The notes under the pieces were generated by a model. The model made no database searches. It was not told the origin of the DNA and was given only the letters and a program-made list of their open reading frames with translations. This document shows, piece by piece, positions 26,608-35,117 of a DNA stretch of 64,000 bases (position 1 is its first letter; every line of letters begins with the position of its first letter). Both the position numbers and the translations under genes were made by a program. The DNA comes from Allobosea sp. UNC402CLCol (lineage in GTDB: Bacteria; Pseudomonadota; Alphaproteobacteria; Rhizobiales; Beijerinckiaceae): the NCBI RefSeq assembly GCF_000745475.1, contig NZ_JQJJ01000008.1, positions 889,384-953,383 of the forward strand, written 5' to 3'.

Positions 26608-27948
26608 TCAGGCGCCGCGCGGCAGCGCCTCCAGGAAGCGGGCTGGCTCGCCTTGCGACGGCGTCGTCAATTCGCCCTCCCACATCACTTTCAGGCCACG
26701 CACATAGGTGCCGACGGGCCAGCCCGTGACGGTCACGCCGTCATAGGGCGTCCAACCGCATTTCGAGGCGATCCAGTCATTGGTGATGGTGTGCTTGCGC
26801 TTGAGGTCGACGATGGTGAAATCGGCGTCGTAGCCGACCGCGATACGGCCCTTCCCTTCCAGCCCGAAGATGCGCTGGGGCCCGGCGCTGCTGAGGTCGA
26901 CGAAGCGCTCCAGCGAAAGCCTTCCCGCATTCACATGGTCGAGCATGATCGGCACCAGCGTCTGCACGCCCGGCATGCCGGAATGGCTCTCCGGATAGGG
27001 GTGGTGCTTTTCCTCATGCGTATGCGGCGCATGGTCCGAGCCGAGCACGTCGACGATACCCTGCTCGACGCCCCACCAGATTCCCTGACGATGATAGTCG
27101 TCGCGGATCGGCGGATTCATCTGGGCATAGTTGCCGAGCCGCTCGTAGCAGTCAGGCGCGACGAGGGTCAGGTGGTTCGGCAGCACCTCGACGGTCGCGA
27201 CATCCTTGTGGTCCTTGAGGAAGACCATCTCCTCCGCCGTCGAGATATGCAGGATGTGGACTCGGGCGCCGGTCTGCCGCGCGATGCGCACCAGCCGCCT
27301 GGTGCAGGTCAGCGCCACTTCGGGCGAGCGCCAGACCGGGTGGCTCGACGGGTCGCCGGTGATGCGCAAATCCATGCGCTCCCGCAGCATCGTCTCGTCC
27401 TCGGAGTGGAAGGCCGCGCGGCGGCGCGTGCGCTTCAGGATCTCGGCGACGCCCTGGTCGTCCTCGACCAGCAGGTCGCCGGTCGAGGAGCCCATGAACA
27501 CCTTGATGCCGGCCGCGCCCGGCAGCCTTTCGAGATCAGGCACATTGGCGGCGTTCTCATGCGTGCCGCCGACCCAGAAGGCAAAGTCGCAATGCATGCG
27601 ATGCCTGCCGCGCTTCACCTTGTCGGCCAGCGCCTCCGGCGTCGTCGTCTGCGGGATGGTGTTCGGCATCTCGAAGACACAGGTCACGCCGCCAAGCGCA
27701 GCTGCGCGCGAGCCGGCCTCGAGATCTTCCTTATGCTCGAGCCCGGGCTCGCGGAAATGCACCTGGCTGTCGATCACGCCCGGCAGGATGTGCAGGCCGT
27801 AGCAGTTCACGACCTCGCCGGCCGAGGCCTGGCCGAGATCGCCCAAGGCCATGATCTTGCCGCCGGTGATGCCGATGTCGCGCGTCACGCGGCCATCCTG
27901 ATTGACCACCGTGCCGCCCTTGAGGATCACGTCGTAGGTCTGGGGCAT
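26608..27948 (-). CDS. pyrC: Class I dihydroorotase (amidohydrolase)
   Basis: A 446-residue amidohydrolase, expected to cyclise carbamoyl-aspartate to dihydroorotate in pyrimidine synthesis. Seen are DSQVHFREPG (60-69), GIKVFMGSS (carboxylated bridging lysine), HILHIS (metal histidine) and GSDHAPH (catalytic Asp). In the usual DxHxHxR metal motif the first histidine is Q62 here. I believe close alphaproteobacterial relatives share this, but cannot verify it. Other hydantoinase-like reactions are possible, though the overall match to dihydroorotase is strong. It is divergent from ygfZ. Confidence 0.88.
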   Translation of the reverse strand: MPQTYDVILKGGTVVNQDGRVTRDIGITGGKIMALGDLGQASAGEVVNCYGLHILPGVIDSQVHFREPGLEHKEDLEAGSRAAALGGVTCVFEMPNTIPQTTTPEALADKVKRGRHRMHCDFAFWVGGTHENAANVPDLERLPGAAGIKVFMGSSTGDLLVEDDQGVAEILKRTRRRAAFHSEDETMLRERMDLRITGDPSSHPVWRSPEVALTCTRRLVRIARQTGARVHILHISTAEEMVFLKDHKDVATVEVLPNHLTLVAPDCYERLGNYAQMNPPIRDDYHRQGIWWGVEQGIVDVLGSDHAPHTHEEKHHPYPESHSGMPGVQTLVPIMLDHVNAGRLSLERFVDLSSAGPQRIFGLEGKGRIAVGYDADFTIVDLKRKHTITNDWIASKCGWTPYDGVTVTGWPVGTYVRGLKVMWEGELTTPSQGEPARFLEALPRGA

Positions 27949-28099
27949 GGCGGGTCTCCGGGAGGTTGAGCAAAGACGGGATGCAGCCTACCTATCGGCC
28001 AACGCGCCGTCCCGGAAGCCCAAACAGTTTTCGGGTGGCGACATCATCCCCATTCGGCTGACGAACCTCGACCCGACATCAGAACTGGACCGGCTGCCC

Positions 28100-28999
28100 A
28101 TGTCCGCCACAAGATTGATCGATCGCGGCGTCATCCGCGTCAGCGGCGAGGATGCCCGCGACTTCCTCCAGAACATCGTGACCAACGAGATGGACGAGGT
28201 GACGCCGGAGCGGGCCGGCTATGGCGCGCTGCTGACACCACAGGGCAAGATCCTCTGCGATTTCTTCGTCGTCGCGCTGCCGGCGGAAGATGGCGGCGGC
28301 TTCCTGCTCGATACGCCCCTGCTCCAGACTGCCGATCTGATGAAACGCCTGAAGCTCTACAAGCTGCGCGCCAAGGTGGCGCTCGACGACCTGACCGAGT
28401 CCAGCGCCGTCCTCGCCTCCGCCGATGGTGCGCCGCTGCCGGCCGATGCCGGCTTCGTCTATGACGACCCGCGCCTGCCGGCGCTCGGCCAGCGCGCCAT
28501 CGCGGATGCGGCCGGGATCGACAGCCTCGTCGATGCCGAGCCGGAGGCTTATCATGCCCGCCGCGTCGCGCTCGGCATGCCCGCGGGCGGGCGCGACTTC
28601 CCCTATGGCGATACCTTCCCGCACGAGGCCCTGCTCGACCAGCTCGGCGGCGTCTCCTTCAAGAAGGGCTGCTATATCGGCCAGGAGGTCGTCTCCCGCA
28701 TGCAGCATCGCGGCACCGCTCGCACCCGCGTCGTGCCCATCGTCTTCGACGACGGCATCGCCACCGAAACCGGCGCCGAGGCGACAGCCGGCGGCAAGAC
28801 GCTCGGCACCATCGGCTCGGGCGCGAACGGCAAGGCGCTCGCCCTGCTCCGGCTCGACCGGCTGGCCGATGCGCTCGCAGCCGGGCAGACGCCGCTCGGC
28901 GGCGGCCTCGCCTTCCATCTGGCGGAAAAGCCGGGCTTCATCGGCTTCCCCTTCCCCGGCGAGCCGGGCTTCGGAGCCGCCGCAGGAGCCGTCCTATGA
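28100..28999 (+). CDS. ygfZ: YgfZ/GcvT-like folate-binding protein
   Basis: A 299-residue GcvT-fold protein acting in folate-dependent assembly or repair of iron-sulfur enzymes. The YgfZ signature K-G-C-Y-x-G-Q-E is intact (KKGCYIGQEV). ATG at 28100 (MSATRLIDRG) is chosen because the 51 upstream codons look non-coding. Its stop overlaps the tag start (ATGA), and tag overlaps the HD gene, so the three form one coupled operon. Confidence 0.93.
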   Translation: MSATRLIDRGVIRVSGEDARDFLQNIVTNEMDEVTPERAGYGALLTPQGKILCDFFVVALPAEDGGGFLLDTPLLQTADLMKRLKLYKLRAKVALDDLTESSAVLASADGAPLPADAGFVYDDPRLPALGQRAIADAAGIDSLVDAEPEAYHARRVALGMPAGGRDFPYGDTFPHEALLDQLGGVSFKKGCYIGQEVVSRMQHRGTARTRVVPIVFDDGIATETGAEATAGGKTLGTIGSGANGKALALLRLDRLADALAAGQTPLGGGLAFHLAEKPGFIGFPFPGEPGFGAAAGAVL

Positions 29000-29658
29000 G
29001 CCAGACAGCTCTCCTGAGCGAGGCAAGTGTCTCCAGCGAGGAACGCATCGCGATCGAGGGGCCGGACGGCAAATTCCGCTGCCGCTGGCCGGGCACCGAT
29101 CCGCTCTACCTCGCCTATCACGACACCGAATGGGGCGTGCCGGAGTATGATTCCCGCGCGCTCTGGGAGAAGCTGATCCTCGACGGCTTCCAGGCCGGGC
29201 TGTCCTGGATCACGATCCTCAGGAAGCGCGACGCCTTCCGCGCCGGTTTCGCCGGCTTCGAGCCCGAAGCGGTCGCCCGCTTCACCGAGGCCGATGTCCA
29301 GCGCCTGCTCGCCGACCCCGGCATCATCCGCCATCGCGGCAAGATCGAGGGCACGATCAAGAGCGCGCAGGCCTATCTGAAGCTCAGCGAGCGCGAGCCC
29401 TTCGCCGACTTTCTCTGGAAGCATCTCGACGGCCGCGTCCTGCAGAACAGCTACCGGACGCAAGGCGAGGTGCCGACCCAGACCAAAGTGTCCGAGACAA
29501 TCTCGAAGGAGCTGAAGAAAGCCGGCTTCACCTTCTGCGGCCCGACCATCGTCTACGCCTTCATGGAGGCCTGCGGGCTGGTCAACGATCACCTGACCGG
29601 CTGCTTCCGCTGGAGCGAGTGCGCGGCGCTCGCACGCGACAGCCGCCCTGCCGCCTAA
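28996..29658 (+). CDS. tag: DNA-3-methyladenine glycosylase I
   Basis: A 220-residue base-excision enzyme removing 3-methyladenine. It has the N-terminal CRWPGTDPLYLAYHDTEWG segment (zinc ligands Cys and His, conserved YHD-EWG) and the C-terminal VNDHLTGCFRW with the remaining ligands. QAGLSWITILRKRDAFR is also typical. The N-terminus is about 20 residues longer than in E. coli Tag. It is translationally coupled to ygfZ (ATGA overlap) and to the following gene (TAATG). Confidence 0.96.
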   Translation: MSQTALLSEASVSSEERIAIEGPDGKFRCRWPGTDPLYLAYHDTEWGVPEYDSRALWEKLILDGFQAGLSWITILRKRDAFRAGFAGFEPEAVARFTEADVQRLLADPGIIRHRGKIEGTIKSAQAYLKLSEREPFADFLWKHLDGRVLQNSYRTQGEVPTQTKVSETISKELKKAGFTFCGPTIVYAFMEACGLVNDHLTGCFRWSECAALARDSRPAA

Positions 29659-30272
29659 TGCCCCGGCCCCCCGAACAGCCGCGCGCCTGGCAGCGCATGC
29701 TCTCGGGCCGGAGGCTCGATCTGCTCGACCCCTCGCCGCTCGATGTCGAGATCGAGGACATCGCCCATGGCCTCGCCCGCGTCGCCCGCTGGAACGGCCA
29801 GACGCGCGGCGCCCATTCCTTCTCGGTCGCGCAGCATTGCCTGCTGGTCGAGGCCATCGCCGGCCATCTCAATCCCGACTGGAGCGACGCATGGCGAATG
29901 ATGGCGCTGCTGCACGATGCGCCGGAATACGTCATCGGCGACATGATCTCGCCCTTCAAGGTGGTGATGGGCGATGCCTATAAGAGCGTGGAACTGCGCC
30001 TGCTGACGGCGATCCATCTGCGCTTCGGATTGCCCGCCGCGACGCCCGCCTTGCAAAAGCGCAGGACCAAGGAGGCTGACACCATCGCCGCCTTCTTCGA
30101 GGCGACGCAGCTCGCCGGCTTCGGCCGGCAGGAGGCGCTCAAGTTCTTCGGCCGGCCGCAGGCGCTGCCGCCCGCGGTTCTCGCCTGGCTCGAGCCGCTC
30201 GACACCGAGACGGCGCAGGCGCGTTTCCTGGCGCGCTTCGGCGAGCTTACTGCGTCAGGCGGACCTGGCTGA
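29658..30272 (+). CDS. HD-domain phosphohydrolase (YfbR-like)
   Basis: A 204-residue HD-superfamily protein. The metal-binding pattern is visible as HSFSVAQHCLLV, then LLHDAPEYVIGDMISPFK, similar to YfbR-type 5'-deoxynucleotidases. The function is predicted nucleotide hydrolysis. ATG at 29658 shares a base with the tag stop. The gene overlaps the convergent TadG gene by 26 bp at its 3' end. Confidence 0.88.
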   Translation: MPRPPEQPRAWQRMLSGRRLDLLDPSPLDVEIEDIAHGLARVARWNGQTRGAHSFSVAQHCLLVEAIAGHLNPDWSDAWRMMALLHDAPEYVIGDMISPFKVVMGDAYKSVELRLLTAIHLRFGLPAATPALQKRRTKEADTIAAFFEATQLAGFGRQEALKFFGRPQALPPAVLAWLEPLDTETAQARFLARFGELTASGGPG

Positions 30273-31623
30273 TCTCGTTCGCGATCGCCTTGAAGATCGG
30301 GCTGAGCTGGGAGGCGGACGTAACCTCGTAATATTTGCTCTGATCCGATGCGCAGTTCTGCAGCAGCGCCGCGTTCCCGTCCATCACGCGGATGGTATAG
30401 ACGGTGATCCCCGCCTTCTTGATACCCGTGCAGGCAAGCGCCGTCCGCGAGTCGATCGCCGACTGGGAGGTGGTGAACCTGTTTTGAGTATTGTCGCCGT
30501 CCGTGAGCAAGATCATGTATTTTTTCAGCCGCGGCGTTTCCGCAGGCTTCGCCTCCGTGAAAGGCACGTCCGTCGAAAGCGTCGCCCATCCCCATACCGC
30601 GCCGATCGTGACGTTGGTGTTGCCCACCGGGGTCATCGTGTTGATCTTGCTCGACAGCGACGTCCAATCGGACGTCAGGCCCATCGCCTCGACGAGCGAA
30701 CTTTGGCCGCACCAGGTCGCCGGATAGGCTTGCGCGTTGGAGGCCGTGGCGCCGCCATCGGTCACGTCATAGTTCTGATCCCGGTCGGCAATGCAGCCTT
30801 CACTGTTCGCCCAGGTTGCCTTGGTCAGCGTCTGGAGCTGCGTGCAGGTCTGGTTCTTTTTCCCTTGCCCCGTCGGAACGCAGTTCGACACATCGCTGCC
30901 GATCTTGGTATTGGTGTTCGCAAACACGCAGTTCTGGCCCTTGGTGTCGCAAGTGACGCTCACGTTCACGTTACGGGTCATCCCGTAGCGGATCCACTGC
31001 TCGTCCTTGAGACTGCGGGAGATCCGGACCTGCGTATTGAAGGGGACGATCGAGATCCTGATCTGATCCGTCTCCTGGGTGGAGTCTTTCATGATCTGGA
31101 TCAGATCGAGCGACGCCTGCTTCAGCGCTGTCATCTTGCCGCTCTGGGCCATCGAGCCGGTGTTGTCGAGCACGAGAGCAAGCTCGATGGTGTTCAACCC
31201 CCAGGTCGACTGGCTCGAGCTGGACACAGCGAGATTGTCGGAGCCGAGGACCCGCGCGATGGTCGTCGGCACCTGCGCATTGGCCACGATTTTGACGGTG
31301 CGCGCCGTGCGGTCGATGCTCACCTGGGCACTGGTGAACTCGCTTTTCACGTCGGCCGGCAGGTTGTCCTTGAGCCAGGCATTGACCCGTGCGGTCAGCT
31401 GCACATCGGTGAGCTTCTGCGCGTCGCGCGCCGCCATCAGGGCGGCGGAGTCGATCGCGGCGTTCAGCGACTGCCGGGCATTGCTGGCGCGCGAATAATC
31501 GACGGCCACGCCGACGACACCCATCAGCGGCACCAGGGCAAGCCCGAACAGCATCAGGATGTTGCCGCTCTGGTCCTTGCGGAACCGGCCCATCATGTCA
31601 CGCAGGGAACCGAACTTGCTCAT
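30247..31623 (-). CDS. TadG-like pilus-assembly/VWA protein
   Basis: A 458-residue protein with a short cytoplasmic N-terminus (FRKDQSGNILMLFGLAL) and one membrane segment at about 21-43, then a periplasmic von Willebrand A domain. The metal-adhesion motif is D153-N-T-G-S157; LLTDGDN comes later. Four or more cysteines in the middle (CDTKGQNC, CVPTGQ, CTQLQ, GCIAD) suggest disulfides. TadE/TadG proteins help build Flp pili, but no cpaB-F/tad genes are near, so it is an orphan. Low-GC flanking DNA separates it from aceB. Confidence 0.9.
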   Translation of the reverse strand: MSKFGSLRDMMGRFRKDQSGNILMLFGLALVPLMGVVGVAVDYSRASNARQSLNAAIDSAALMAARDAQKLTDVQLTARVNAWLKDNLPADVKSEFTSAQVSIDRTARTVKIVANAQVPTTIARVLGSDNLAVSSSSQSTWGLNTIELALVLDNTGSMAQSGKMTALKQASLDLIQIMKDSTQETDQIRISIVPFNTQVRISRSLKDEQWIRYGMTRNVNVSVTCDTKGQNCVFANTNTKIGSDVSNCVPTGQGKKNQTCTQLQTLTKATWANSEGCIADRDQNYDVTDGGATASNAQAYPATWCGQSSLVEAMGLTSDWTSLSSKINTMTPVGNTNVTIGAVWGWATLSTDVPFTEAKPAETPRLKKYMILLTDGDNTQNRFTTSQSAIDSRTALACTGIKKAGITVYTIRVMDGNAALLQNCASDQSKYYEVTSASQLSPIFKAIANEISQVRLTQ

Positions 31624-31801
31624 TATCCTCTCACCCCCGGCCGAATTGGCATATTCGACGGGGCGAGCCTTGGGCGCCGGAACTTACAAATTACTAAAAC
31701 CGATTTGAGGAAGTCGGACCTATCTGCGCATTTTGAAGGAAAAGCCGATGCCGTTGCGTCATACGGCGCTAGCTCGCCCACAAAAAGCAACCCTGACGTG
31801 T

Positions 31802-31829
31802 ATGACACTCACCTCTCCCGGCATATGAT
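31802..31829 (+). promoter_or_regulatory. Candidate promoter of malate synthase
   Basis: ATGACA (31802-31807) and TATGAT (31824-31829) are separated by 16 bp, each 5 of 6 to consensus. It lies in the 304-bp AT-rich gap 31624-31927 between tadG and aceB. The gap holds no convincing gene. Confidence 0.55.
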
Positions 31830-31927
31830 ATTATTTCCCTGTAGGAAAAAGTGATCGTCATTTTTTCTGGATTTCGAAATGACCCGTTTCGAGCCAGCAT
31901 CGACCCAATGTTTCAGGAGGAATGCTG

Positions 31928-33535
31928 ATGTCCGACATCCCCTCGCTCGATCTGCCGGCTGGCGTCGTCGTCAAGGGTGCGCTCGCGCACCGCTTCGATG
32001 AAATTCTGACCCGCGACGCGCTCGCCTTCGTCGCCGATCTGCACCGCCGCTTCAACGAGACGCGCAAGCGCCTGCTCGCCCTGCGGGCTGAGCGCCAGAA
32101 GCGCTTCGATGCCGACGAGACGCCGGATTTCCTGGCCGAGACCCGGCACATCCGCGAAGGCGACTGGAGCGTCGCGACGATCCCGGCCGACCTCCTCGAC
32201 CGCCGCGTCGAGATCACCGGCCCGGTCGACCGCAAGATGATCGTCAACGCGCTGAATTCCGGCGCCAAGGTCTTCATGGCCGATTTCGAGGATGCCTCCT
32301 CGCCGGTCTGGGCCAATATGATCGAAGGCCAGATCAATCTGCGGGACCGCTGGGCGAACAGGATCGACTTTACCGATCCGACGAACGGCAAGGATTACAA
32401 GCTCAAGGCCAAGCCGGCCGTCCTGATCATCCGCCCGCGCGGCTGGCATCTGCCGGAGCGCCATATCGAGATCGACGGTGAGGAAGCCTCGGGCTCGCTG
32501 GTCGATTTCGGCCTCTATGTCTTCCACAACGCCAAGGCGGCGCTCAGCCAGGGCTCCGGCCCCTATTTCTACCTGCCGAAGCTGGAGAGCCATCTCGAGG
32601 CCCGGCTCTGGAACGACGTCTTCGTCGCCGCCCAGTCGGCGCTTGGCCTGAAGAACGGCACGATCAAGGCGACCGTCCTGATCGAGACCCTGCCCGCTGC
32701 CTTCGAGATGGATGAGATCCTCTACGAATTGCGCGAGCACATGGCCGGCCTCAATTGCGGCCGCTGGGACTACATCTTCTCCTTCATCAAGAAGCTCGCC
32801 CGCAACAAGGCCTATGTTCTACCCGACCGCTCGCAGGTCGTGATGTCGAAGGCTTTCCTGCGCGCCTATTCGCTGCTGCTGATCAAGACCTGCCACAAGC
32901 GCGGCGCCTTCGCGATGGGCGGTATGGCGGCGCAGATCCCGGTCAAGAACAACCCGGAGGCCAATGCCGCCGCCTTCGCCAAGGTCAAGGCCGACAAGGA
33001 GCGCGAGGCCGGTGACGGCCATGACGGCACCTGGGTCGCCCATCCTGACCTCGTCCCCGTCGCGATGGAGGTCTTCGATCGGCTGATGCCGCAGGCCAAC
33101 CAGCTCGGCAAGAAGCGCAACGACGTGAACATCGGCGCCAAGGACCTGCTGGAAGTCCACCAGGGCACGCGCACCGAGGAAGGCTTCCGCGAGAACATCC
33201 GCGTCGGCGTCCAGTATATCGAGGCCTGGCTGCGCGGCCGCGGCGCGGTGCCGATCTACAACATGATGGAGGATGCCGCGACCGCCGAGATCAGCCGCGC
33301 CCAGATCTGGCAGTTCTGCCAGTACGGCGTCGAACTCGAAGGCGGCATCAAGGCCGATGCCGCGCTGTTCAAGCGCTGCCTGCCGGAGGAGATGGAGCGC
33401 GTGAAGGGCGAACTCGGCCCTGAGAACTATGCCAAGGGCCGCTTCCCCGAGGCGATTGCGCTCTTCGAGGCGCTGTCGCTGGCGCCGAACTTCGAGGATT
33501 TCCTCACCGTGCCGGCCTACGCCAAGCTCGCCTGA
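31928..33535 (+). CDS. aceB: Malate synthase A
   Basis: A 535-residue enzyme condensing glyoxylate and acetyl-CoA to malate, the second glyoxylate-shunt step. KATVLIETLPAAFEMDEILYE, the GRWDYIFSFIKKL segment and HPDLVPVAMEVF are typical of the A isoform, as is the length (G would be about 720). ATG at 31928 is preferred over 31922 because AGGAGG is then 7 bases away. No isocitrate lyase is in the window. It is monocistronic with terminator and promoter. Confidence 0.95.
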   Translation: MSDIPSLDLPAGVVVKGALAHRFDEILTRDALAFVADLHRRFNETRKRLLALRAERQKRFDADETPDFLAETRHIREGDWSVATIPADLLDRRVEITGPVDRKMIVNALNSGAKVFMADFEDASSPVWANMIEGQINLRDRWANRIDFTDPTNGKDYKLKAKPAVLIIRPRGWHLPERHIEIDGEEASGSLVDFGLYVFHNAKAALSQGSGPYFYLPKLESHLEARLWNDVFVAAQSALGLKNGTIKATVLIETLPAAFEMDEILYELREHMAGLNCGRWDYIFSFIKKLARNKAYVLPDRSQVVMSKAFLRAYSLLLIKTCHKRGAFAMGGMAAQIPVKNNPEANAAAFAKVKADKEREAGDGHDGTWVAHPDLVPVAMEVFDRLMPQANQLGKKRNDVNIGAKDLLEVHQGTRTEEGFRENIRVGVQYIEAWLRGRGAVPIYNMMEDAATAEISRAQIWQFCQYGVELEGGIKADAALFKRCLPEEMERVKGELGPENYAKGRFPEAIALFEALSLAPNFEDFLTVPAYAKLA

Positions 33536-33561
33536 CGGGCGGACTCGGGTGATCGCAAAGA

Positions 33562-33595
33562 GGGCGTCGTCTTCGGACGGCGCCCTTGTCGTTTG
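33562..33595 (+). terminator. Terminator of malate synthase gene
   Basis: GGGCGTCGTC and GACGGCGCCC pair over 10 bp with one G-T wobble around a TTCG tetraloop, then TTGTCGTTT follows. Confidence 0.65.
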
Positions 33596-33601
33596 AGGAC
33601 C

Positions 33602-33769
33602 TCAGCCATGGTGCAGGGACCAGAGGACGCGGATACCGATGACCGCCGCCATCAGGGCGATCGAAACGCAAAGATGCAGCACATCGGCTTTCCAGCCGCC
33701 GGCGGAAACGCGCCTTGTGCTTTGATAGACCGCCTCGCGGCGGCGACGGTAGCTGCCGATCACGGACAT
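33602..33769 (-). CDS. Small single-pass membrane protein
   Basis: A 55-residue protein starting MSVIGSYRRRREAVYQ. It has a strongly basic N-terminus and one C-terminal hydrophobic helix (VLHLCVSIALMAAVIGIRVLW), ending SLHHG. ATG at 33769 has an excellent ribosome-binding site (AAGGAGG, 5-base spacing), which is the main evidence that it is real. It is downstream of the DapA-like gene and probably co-transcribed. No family recognised. Confidence 0.65.
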   Translation of the reverse strand: MSVIGSYRRRREAVYQSTRRVSAGGWKADVLHLCVSIALMAAVIGIRVLWSLHHG

Positions 33770-33807
33770 GAGAGCCTCCTTCGATAGCGGGGAGCCGGTG
33801 GCGCGTA

Positions 33808-34755
33808 TCAGCGCCGGCCGGCCGCTCCCGCGGCGGCGCGGCCGAGAGACTGCGCCGTCATGGTTTCCGGGAGCGGGCGCGGCAGGTCCTCGATCGCCTC
33901 GCGGACGAGCGAAACCAGCTCCGGCCGTGCAGGTGTCAACGGCGCGCGGCAAGCGGCTTCGATGCCCGGATGAAGCAGCGAGAGCGCGAGCTTGACGAGG
34001 ATCGGATCGGGTTCTTTCGCCAGCAGGTCGAGCAGCGGGATGAGCCGCCGTTGCAGGATCTGCGCCTGGCCGTAGAACTCGGAGCGCGCCGCGCTCTCCA
34101 GCCGCGCCAGCCAATGCGGGGCGAGATTGCCGATGCTGGTGACGGCGCCGCAGCCTCCGGCGAGCAGATAGGCCGGAAGCGTTTCGGCCGCGCCGGTCAG
34201 GCGCATGAAACGGCGGTCGCGGATCCTGGCGATCCGGTCGCAGCGAATAAGATCGCCACGCCGCTCCAGGATGCCGACGATGTTCGCCGCCCCCTCGAGC
34301 CGCTCCAGCGTCTCGAGCGCGATCTCGACGCCACAGCGATCCGGATCGTTGTCGAGGATGATCTCGAGCCCGGTCGCCTGCGCGACGGCCAGTGCATGGG
34401 CGGCAAGCCCGGCCTGGGTCGGCCGGCTGTAATAGGGCATGCGCAGCAGCAGGGCCGAGGCGCCCGCCTTCTCCGCCGCGACGACCGCCGCGACCGTATG
34501 GGCCGTACCGTAAGTTCCGGCGGCCACGATGACGGGAAAGTGCCGGCCCGCGATGCTGCGCGCTGCGGTCAGCAGCGACTGTTGTTCGCCTTCGGTCAGC
34601 GCGGAGATTTCACCGGTCGCGGTACCGACCACGATGCCGTCTGCGCCCTGGGCGATCTGCCAGGCGATCAGACGCTCCAGCGCGCCGTAATCGATCGCCC
34701 CGCTGTCGAACGGCGTGACCAGCGCCGTGAACATGCCGTGAAGCCAGTGGTTCAT
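33808..34755 (-). CDS. DHDPS/NAL-superfamily protein lacking catalytic residues (DapA-like)
   Basis: A 315-residue TIM-barrel protein of the dihydrodipicolinate synthase family. The N-terminal GMFTALVTPFD, the GTATGE phosphate/keto-acid site (44-49) and MPYYSRPTQAG are recognisable. The Schiff-base lysine of the usual GIKE motif is L163 (IVGILERRGD). The catalytic tyrosine of the usual YNVPGRT is D135 (LDNDPDRCG). Without Lys and Tyr, aldolase chemistry is not expected, so it may be a binding or regulatory protein, or a divergent enzyme. A true dapA is presumably elsewhere. It lies between two tiny genes on the same strand. Confidence 0.85.
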   Translation of the reverse strand: MNHWLHGMFTALVTPFDSGAIDYGALERLIAWQIAQGADGIVVGTATGEISALTEGEQQSLLTAARSIAGRHFPVIVAAGTYGTAHTVAAVVAAEKAGASALLLRMPYYSRPTQAGLAAHALAVAQATGLEIILDNDPDRCGVEIALETLERLEGAANIVGILERRGDLIRCDRIARIRDRRFMRLTGAAETLPAYLLAGGCGAVTSIGNLAPHWLARLESAARSEFYGQAQILQRRLIPLLDLLAKEPDPILVKLALSLLHPGIEAACRAPLTPARPELVSLVREAIEDLPRPLPETMTAQSLGRAAAGAAGRR

Positions 34756-34763
34756 GGCACGCC

Positions 34764-34973
34764 TCAAAGCAGGCGCAGCTGTCTCGCCGTCATCCGGACG
34801 GCGCGCGGCCGATGGGCCGTCTCGGCCGCGGCATAGCGCAAGGCAGCGCTCCGGTCGGCGAAAATGCCGCCGCCGCGGCCATGCGTCTCGATGGCGAGCC
34901 AATGCCCTTCGGCATCGCGGCCGATGAGAAAGGCGGGAGGATCGGCGAAACGCCTGTGATGGATCTGGTTCAT
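34764..34973 (-). CDS. Small conserved hypothetical protein
   Basis: A 69-residue protein (MNQIHHRRFADPPAFLIGRD). Its pattern of IGRDAEGHWLA, then GRGGGIFADRSAALRYA resembles small Hyphomicrobiales proteins of unknown function. ATG at 34973 has ACCAGGA upstream. It ends 8 bp before the DapA-like start, so co-expression is likely. Confidence 0.65.
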   Translation of the reverse strand: MNQIHHRRFADPPAFLIGRDAEGHWLAIETHGRGGGIFADRSAALRYAAAETAHRPRAVRMTARQLRLL

Positions 34974-35117
34974 AATCCTGGTTTCCGAACGGCCTTTGGG
35001 ACCGCACGGAAAAGGATAGGGTCGCAGCCATAGCCGTTCGAGACGGACTCCGGTCCCGGAACATCAAGATCGCATAGGATTTCGCCGGAGCGCCTCACAG
35101 GGCGCTCCGGCGGCCGT

